A DNA stretch of 64,000 nt from an uncultured Collinsella sp. Lineage in GTDB: Bacteria; Actinomycetota; Coriobacteriia; Coriobacteriales; Coriobacteriaceae. The DNA is taken from assembly GCA_934654585.1 (NCBI GenBank), contig CAKUGF010000001.1:124001-188000 (forward strand). Direction: 5' to 3'. The translations under genes were made by a program, and so were the position numbers. Positions 59,908 through 64,000 of the stretch are shown here, piece by piece. Under the pieces are notes generated by a model. The model was not told the origin of the DNA. It saw nothing but the letters and a program-made list of their open reading frames with translations, and made no database searches. How positions within the stretch are numbered: the stretch's first letter is position 1; each line of letters opens with the position of its first letter.

Positions 59908-59916
59908 GGGGTAAAG

Positions 59917-62406
59917 ATGACGTCACAACAACCAGACGCTATCGAGGTGCGTGGTGCGCGCGTCCATAATCTCAAAGACATCGATATCGATATTCCGCTG
60001 GGAAAGCTGGTGGGTATTGCCGGCGTGTCCGGTTCGGGCAAGAGCTCGCTAGCACTGGGAGTCCTCTATGCCGAGGGCTCGCGCCGTTACCTGGAGGCGC
60101 TCAGCACCTATACTCGCCGTCGTTTAACGCAGGCCGAGCATGCGCAGGTGGATGAAGTGCTGCATGTGCCGGCGGCGCTCGCGCTGCATCAGCGTCCGAG
60201 TGTACCAGGCGTGCGCTCGACCTTTGGAACCATGACCGAGCTCAACAACAGCCTTCGCCTGCTCTTTAGCCGTTGCGCCCATCATGTGTGTCCGCACTGT
60301 GGGGCGCGCGTGGAGCCGAGCCTCAATGTTGCCGCGGGCCTGTCACTTGTGTGTCCGTCATGCTGCCGCGAGTTCTACGCGCCGAGCGCCGAGGACCTTG
60401 CCTTTAACAGCGGCGGCGCGTGCCCCACCTGCGGCGGCACCGGCGTTATGCGCGAGGTGGACGAGGCGAGCCTGGTGCCCGACGAGTCAAAGACCATCAA
60501 CGAAGGCGCGGTGCTTCCCTGGGGCACGCTCATGTGGGACCTGATGAAACAGGTCGCCGGCGAGATGGGTGTGCGTACCGATGTTCCGTTTAGCCAGCTC
60601 ACGCCTCAGGAGCGTGATATCGTGTTCCACGGCCCGGCGGTTAAGAAGCACATTCTCTACGTCCCCAAAAACGGCGAGGGCGCCACGCCGCTCGACTTTA
60701 CCTATTACAACGCCGTCTATACCGTCGAGAACGCGCTCGCCAAGGTCAAGGACGACAAGGGGCTCAAACGCGTTGCGCGCTTTTTGCGCGAGGGGTCATG
60801 TCGTGATTGCGACGGCACGAGGCTTTCCAAGGCGGCGCGCCAGCCCCAAGTGCGCGGTATCAATCTGGCGCAGGCAGCTGCCATGACGCTGGGCGAGGCG
60901 ATCGAGTGGGTGCGTGGCGTGCCCGCGTCGTTGCCGGGCGAGATGCGGCCCATGGCAGCGGACATCTGTGATTCGTTCTTGAGCACGGCTCGCCGTCTGG
61001 TCGACTTGGGGCTTGACTATCTTTCGCTCGATCGCGCCGGCGCGACGCTTTCCACGGGCGAGCGTCAGCGCGTGCAGCTTGCCCGCGTGGTGCGCAATCG
61101 CTCGACGGGCGTGCTCTATGTACTGGACGAGCCCTCGATTGGCTTGCATCCGGCAAATGTCGACGGCCTGGTGGGCGTGATGCGCGACCTGGTTGCCGAC
61201 GGCAACACCGTGGTCGTTGTCGACCACGATACACGCGTGCTGACGGAAGCCGACTATCTGGTCGAGATGGGCCCCGTTGCCGGAGCGGGCGGCGGCAACG
61301 TGATTGCTGCCGGGACGGTGGATGAGGTCGAGCAATCGCAGGGCAGCCGCATCGCGCCGTTTTTGCGCTCGGACCCCAAGCGCCTGCGCCCGCAGGTGGA
61401 CGACGATGAAATGTTTGACCAGGGCCATATTCGCATGGCGACCGAGGCCATCCATACCGTCAAGCCGCTCGAGGTGGATATCCCGCGCGGTCGCCTTGTC
61501 GCGGTGACGGGCGTTTCGGGTTCGGGTAAGACGACGCTCGTGCTCGAGACGCTCATTCCCGCGCTTAAGGCACAAGCGACCGGCGAGCGCCTGCCGCGCC
61601 ATGCGCGCTGGATCGATGCCGAGGGTATCGCCCGTGCCAACCTTATCGACGCCACGCCCATCGGTGCCAACGTGCGCTCTACGGTAGCGACCTATGCCGA
61701 TATCCATGACGAGCTGCGCCGCGCCTTTGCCCGTACGCCCGAGGCCAAAGCAGCCGGCTACAAGGCGGGCGCCTTTAGCTACAACACCGGTGCCCTGCGC
61801 TGTCCCACGTGTGATGGCACGGGCTCCATATCGCTTGACGTGCAGTTTCTGCCCGATGTCGAGATCGTCTGCCCGACATGCCGCGGCTCGCGCTACGCCG
61901 AGGCCGCCTCGCATATCCATCGCGAGGGCAAGGACGGCAGTCTGCTTGCATTGCCACAGCTTATGGATATGAGCGTGGACGAGGCGCTCGACGCCACAGT
62001 GGGACTTAAGAAGGTTCAGACACGCCTGCAGACCTTGCACGACTTGGGCCTAGGCTACCTCACGCTCGGCGAGCCCACGCCGGCACTCTCGGGCGGCGAG
62101 GCACAGCGTCTGAAGCTCGCGAGCGAGATGGGTCGCGTGCAGGACGATGCCGTGTTCGTGTTTGACGAGCCCACGATCGGCCTGCATCCGCTCGATGTGC
62201 AGGTTCTGCTGGGAGTGTTCGACGGCCTGGTTGCCAAGGGCGCCACGGTTATCGTGATCGAACACGACCTCGACCTCATTCGTAACGCCGACTACGTGAT
62301 CGATATGGGCCCAGGCGGTGGCGACGCCGGCGGACAAATCGTCTGCGCCGGCACGCCGGGCGACATCGCGGCCTGCTCCAAGAGCATCACCGGCCGCTAT
62401 CTATAG
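59917..62406 (+). CDS. UvrA-like ABC ATPase, class II/drug-resistance type (829 aa)
   Basis: Two ABC modules: Walker A GVSGSGKSS and GVSGSGKTT, signatures LSTGERQRVQLARVV and LSGGEAQRLKLASEM. Two zinc modules are present (CPHCGARV...CPSC, CPTCDGTG...CPTCRGSR). At 829 residues it is ~110 shorter than UvrA of excision repair; the UvrB-binding and part of the insertion domain is missing. This is the UvrA2/DrrC-like class linked to antibiotic tolerance. The AAA gene is its operon partner. Confidence 0.92.
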   Translation: MTSQQPDAIEVRGARVHNLKDIDIDIPLGKLVGIAGVSGSGKSSLALGVLYAEGSRRYLEALSTYTRRRLTQAEHAQVDEVLHVPAALALHQRPSVPGVRSTFGTMTELNNSLRLLFSRCAHHVCPHCGARVEPSLNVAAGLSLVCPSCCREFYAPSAEDLAFNSGGACPTCGGTGVMREVDEASLVPDESKTINEGAVLPWGTLMWDLMKQVAGEMGVRTDVPFSQLTPQERDIVFHGPAVKKHILYVPKNGEGATPLDFTYYNAVYTVENALAKVKDDKGLKRVARFLREGSCRDCDGTRLSKAARQPQVRGINLAQAAAMTLGEAIEWVRGVPASLPGEMRPMAADICDSFLSTARRLVDLGLDYLSLDRAGATLSTGERQRVQLARVVRNRSTGVLYVLDEPSIGLHPANVDGLVGVMRDLVADGNTVVVVDHDTRVLTEADYLVEMGPVAGAGGGNVIAAGTVDEVEQSQGSRIAPFLRSDPKRLRPQVDDDEMFDQGHIRMATEAIHTVKPLEVDIPRGRLVAVTGVSGSGKTTLVLETLIPALKAQATGERLPRHARWIDAEGIARANLIDATPIGANVRSTVATYADIHDELRRAFARTPEAKAAGYKAGAFSYNTGALRCPTCDGTGSISLDVQFLPDVEIVCPTCRGSRYAEAASHIHREGKDGSLLALPQLMDMSVDEALDATVGLKKVQTRLQTLHDLGLGYLTLGEPTPALSGGEAQRLKLASEMGRVQDDAVFVFDEPTIGLHPLDVQVLLGVFDGLVAKGATVIVIEHDLDLIRNADYVIDMGPGGGDAGGQIVCAGTPGDIAACSKSITGRYL

Positions 62407-62410
62407 GTGA

Positions 62411-62441
62411 ATGTGACAAAGGGACTGTCCCTTTGTCACAT
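62411..62441. repeat. REP-like GGGAC-core palindrome overlapping trmL stop
   Basis: ATGTGACAAAGGGAC and its exact complement flank one T. The right arm's TCACAT contains the stop (TGA on the minus strand, 62436-62438) of trmL. Confidence 0.9.
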
Positions 62442-63035
62442 GCCGGCAAAGCCTGTCTGGCGCAGTGCCTCGTAGAGGACGATGGCGGCGCTGTTGGAGA
62501 GGTTGAGGGCGCTGATGCGGTAGTCGTCGGGATTGACGAAGTTACCGCAGATGTCCTGCTGCAGGATGGCCTCGTGGCTGCCCTCAGTATGTCCGAGCGA
62601 CTCCTCATGGGCCTCCCAGGCATCGGCGTTGTCGAGTGAGTCGCGATCGCGCAGCATGGGGATGCGCTCGCAGCACTCGGGCGCCGCGGCAAGCAGTGGC
62701 TCGGGAATGCCCGAGCTCTCGCTGCCGAAGACCAGGTAGTCGCCGTCGCGGTAGGTGCTTTGCGCATAGGTGCGACGCGCCTTTTTGGTCAGCAGGTGCA
62801 GGCGCTCGTCGGCGGGGGAGAGCCCGTTGCGGGCAAGGAAGTCCTCCCAGCCGGCATACGTCGTCACGTCCAAGTTTTGCCAGTAACCCAGGCCGGCACG
62901 ACGCACCGTCTTGTCGTCGAGCGAAAAGCCCAGGGGCTCCACCAGGTGCAGATGGGCGCCGGTAACCACGCAGGTGCGGCCGATGTTTCCCGTATTGGCC
63001 GGAATCTCGGGCGCATACAGCACGATATTGAACAT
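62436..63035 (-). CDS. trmL: tRNA (cytidine/uridine-34 2'-O) methyltransferase TrmL-like (199 aa)
   Basis: The SPOUT knot has IVLYAPEIPANTGNIGRTC, LVFGSESSGIPEPLL, and RISALNLSNSAAIVLYEALRQTGF, the TrmL signature that ends with the knot loop. It 2'-O-methylates the wobble base of leucine tRNAs. AAGGAGATTC precedes ATG 63035. The C-terminus is encoded up to the palindrome at 62411. Confidence 0.94.
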   Translation of the reverse strand: MFNIVLYAPEIPANTGNIGRTCVVTGAHLHLVEPLGFSLDDKTVRRAGLGYWQNLDVTTYAGWEDFLARNGLSPADERLHLLTKKARRTYAQSTYRDGDYLVFGSESSGIPEPLLAAAPECCERIPMLRDRDSLDNADAWEAHEESLGHTEGSHEAILQQDICGNFVNPDDYRISALNLSNSAAIVLYEALRQTGFAGM

Positions 63036-63058
63036 GAATCTCCTTGACTCAGAATGAA

Positions 63059-63097
63059 AAACCACCACGAAGGGGACAGGCACCTTCGTGGTGGTTT
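63059..63097. repeat. GGGACAGG-core palindrome upstream of trmL
   Basis: AAACCACCACGAAGG pairs with CCTTCGTGGTGGTTT around GGGACAGGCA. It shares the GGGACAG core with the repeats at 53314 and the GTGACAAAGGGAC family but has different arms. Confidence 0.85.
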
Positions 63098-63137
63098 GGC
63101 GGTTACGTAGCGGGCGGACAAATCCGTCTCGATAAAC

Positions 63138-64000
63138 CTAGGCGCGGTGCCAGTCGGTCAGGCAGGCGTCGAGGGCGGCGATGAGCGCGTCCTTGTCCAT
63201 ATGACGGCCGATGATGCACAGGCTCGTCATGCGGTCGCCCGTCTCGTCATCCCAAATCTGCATGATCTCGGGGTTCTCGTCGATAATCTTCTGCTTCTCG
63301 CCCTCGGGCGCGGAGTCGACAAACAGGCCGTTCTCCATCAGGCGCATCTGGTGGCCGGCCTGCTCAAACATGTAGCACATGTCCGGATCGCCGGTCTGCC
63401 ACAGCGGGCCCTTGACGCGGATGACCTCGTCGGGCCACTCCTGCTCAACAAAGTCGGTGAACTTCTGCAGGTCAAACGGCTTGCGGCGCGAGTACACAAA
63501 GGTCTCGATGTCGTACTCCAACACCTCGGGGTCGTCGTGTTCCTCGGGGTGCTCCATGGCCTCGATCCAGGCGGCGGAGTTGTAGGCGCGCATAAAATCG
63601 AAGCGGTCGGTGTCGAGCAGCTCCTCCATGGGGACCTCGCCGTTTTGGGCCTCGACGATCACGGCATCCTTCTGCAGACTGCGCACGATGGCCTTGAGCT
63701 CGGCGATCTGCTCGGGGGTGACGGTGTCGGTCTTGTTGAGGATGAGCGTGGAGCAGAACTCGATCTGCTGGATGAGCAGGCTCTCGATGTCGTCCTCGTC
63801 GATATCCTCGGCCAGCAGGTCGCGGCCGCCATTGAACTCGTCGTACATGCGGGCGCAGTCGACCACGGCAACGATGTTGTCGAGCGCGAGCTTGGGCTCG
63901 CCGCCCACCTTGGCCTCGTCGCAGAAGCTCGAGATGGTGTAGGCGATGGGGATAGGCTCGCAGATGCCCGAGGCCTCGATAATGATGTAGTCGAAGTTGC
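63138..64000 (-). CDS. CobW/G3E-family GTPase, metal chaperone, 3' part only
   Basis: The gene enters from the right edge, so the N-terminal P-loop is not visible. IIIEASGICEPIPIAYT, VAVVDCARMYDEFN and TLILNKTDTVTPEQI are the switch II, E-S-G-x-x-x-P and NKxD motifs of CobW-type GTPases. The C-terminal domain (FVYSRRKPFDLQKFTDFV, VIRVKGPLWQTGD) is the CobW_C fold. Such proteins load zinc or cobalamin metals onto client enzymes. No metal-regulator site is visible here. Confidence 0.9.
   Translation of the reverse strand, partial: NFDYIIIEASGICEPIPIAYTISSFCDEAKVGGEPKLALDNIVAVVDCARMYDEFNGGRDLLAEDIDEDDIESLLIQQIEFCSTLILNKTDTVTPEQIAELKAIVRSLQKDAVIVEAQNGEVPMEELLDTDRFDFMRAYNSAAWIEAMEHPEEHDDPEVLEYDIETFVYSRRKPFDLQKFTDFVEQEWPDEVIRVKGPLWQTGDPDMCYMFEQAGHQMRLMENGLFVDSAPEGEKQKIIDENPEIMQIWDDETGDRMTSLCIIGRHMDKDALIAALDACLTDWHRA

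Overview
The window looks like chromosome from a GC-rich, anaerobic, gut-type actinobacterium of the Coriobacteriia, most likely Collinsella or a close relative. That assignment is an inference. It rests on high GC with strong GGAGG-type ribosome binding sites, Tat and lipoprotein surface proteins with an LAxTG-type sorting motif, many ferredoxin, flavodoxin and radical-SAM proteins, and short GGGAC-cored palindromes between genes. I see no rRNA, tRNA, phage or complete insertion sequence. Genes are dense, on both strands, mostly in operons of one to four.

Layout. 1-5.8 kb: the 5' part of a type IIA topoisomerase B subunit, a DUF3825 protein, a DUF5067-type lipoprotein, and a small XRE regulator/membrane-protein pair flanked by direct repeats. 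5.8-12.7 kb: a 1455-residue Tat-exported, wall-anchored protein, a LuxR-type regulator and a stand-alone ATP-pyrophosphatase GMP synthase. 12.7-16.7 kb: a two-component system diverging from a CXXC peptide / Fe-S membrane protein / TlpA redox operon. 16.9-22.3 kb: a very large ABC ATPase-permease, small membrane proteins, and two copies of a ~180-bp hairpin element. 22.3-24.9 kb: a CMD-cupin / flavodoxin operon diverging from a LysR regulator. 24.9-27.5 kb: a tRNA-dihydrouridine synthase and a class M sirtuin/macrodomain pair. 27.6-30.8 kb: an HxlR regulator diverging from a four-gene peptide-modification cluster. 30.8-35.1 kb: a MITE-like element, glutaredoxin, an XRE/zinc-ribbon/TipAS fusion, TrmO, a MalY/PatB aminotransferase and a flavin-binding protein. 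35.2-41.5 kb: a BvgS-like hybrid kinase, an ion channel, a LOG protein, a CLC channel and an EFR1-type ferredoxin. 41.5-44.9 kb: a methyltransferase and a GntR-ABC operon. 44.9-50.9 kb: prfC, a VUT-family transporter with a preQ1-riboswitch-like leader, an SDR enzyme, ung, and an EamA/LysR pair. 50.9-56.5 kb: MATE exporter, rRNA methyltransferases, small membrane proteins, a GNAT protein and mscL. 56.7-64 kb: a TetM-like GTPase, an AAA ATPase/UvrA-like operon, trmL and a truncated CobW-family GTPase.

The strongest candidate for an under-described system is 28164..30748. An 86-residue precursor of ACGS/ACGT repeats, in which seven of eight cysteines sit in a C-x3-D motif, is followed at once by a flavin/ferredoxin protein, a radical SAM/SPASM enzyme and a nitroreductase. 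It reads as a RiPP pathway that makes Cys-linked, probably thioether, peptides. An HxlR-type regulator diverges from it, with a TTACC-N4-GGTAA palindrome between them.

A second theme is repeat biology. Several families of short intergenic palindromes share a GGGAC core, and two of them supply the stop codon of a neighbouring gene. Two long hairpin elements differ in their outer stems but keep them complementary. A nested four-arm inverted repeat lies before prfC, and there is a MITE with perfect 30-bp ends.
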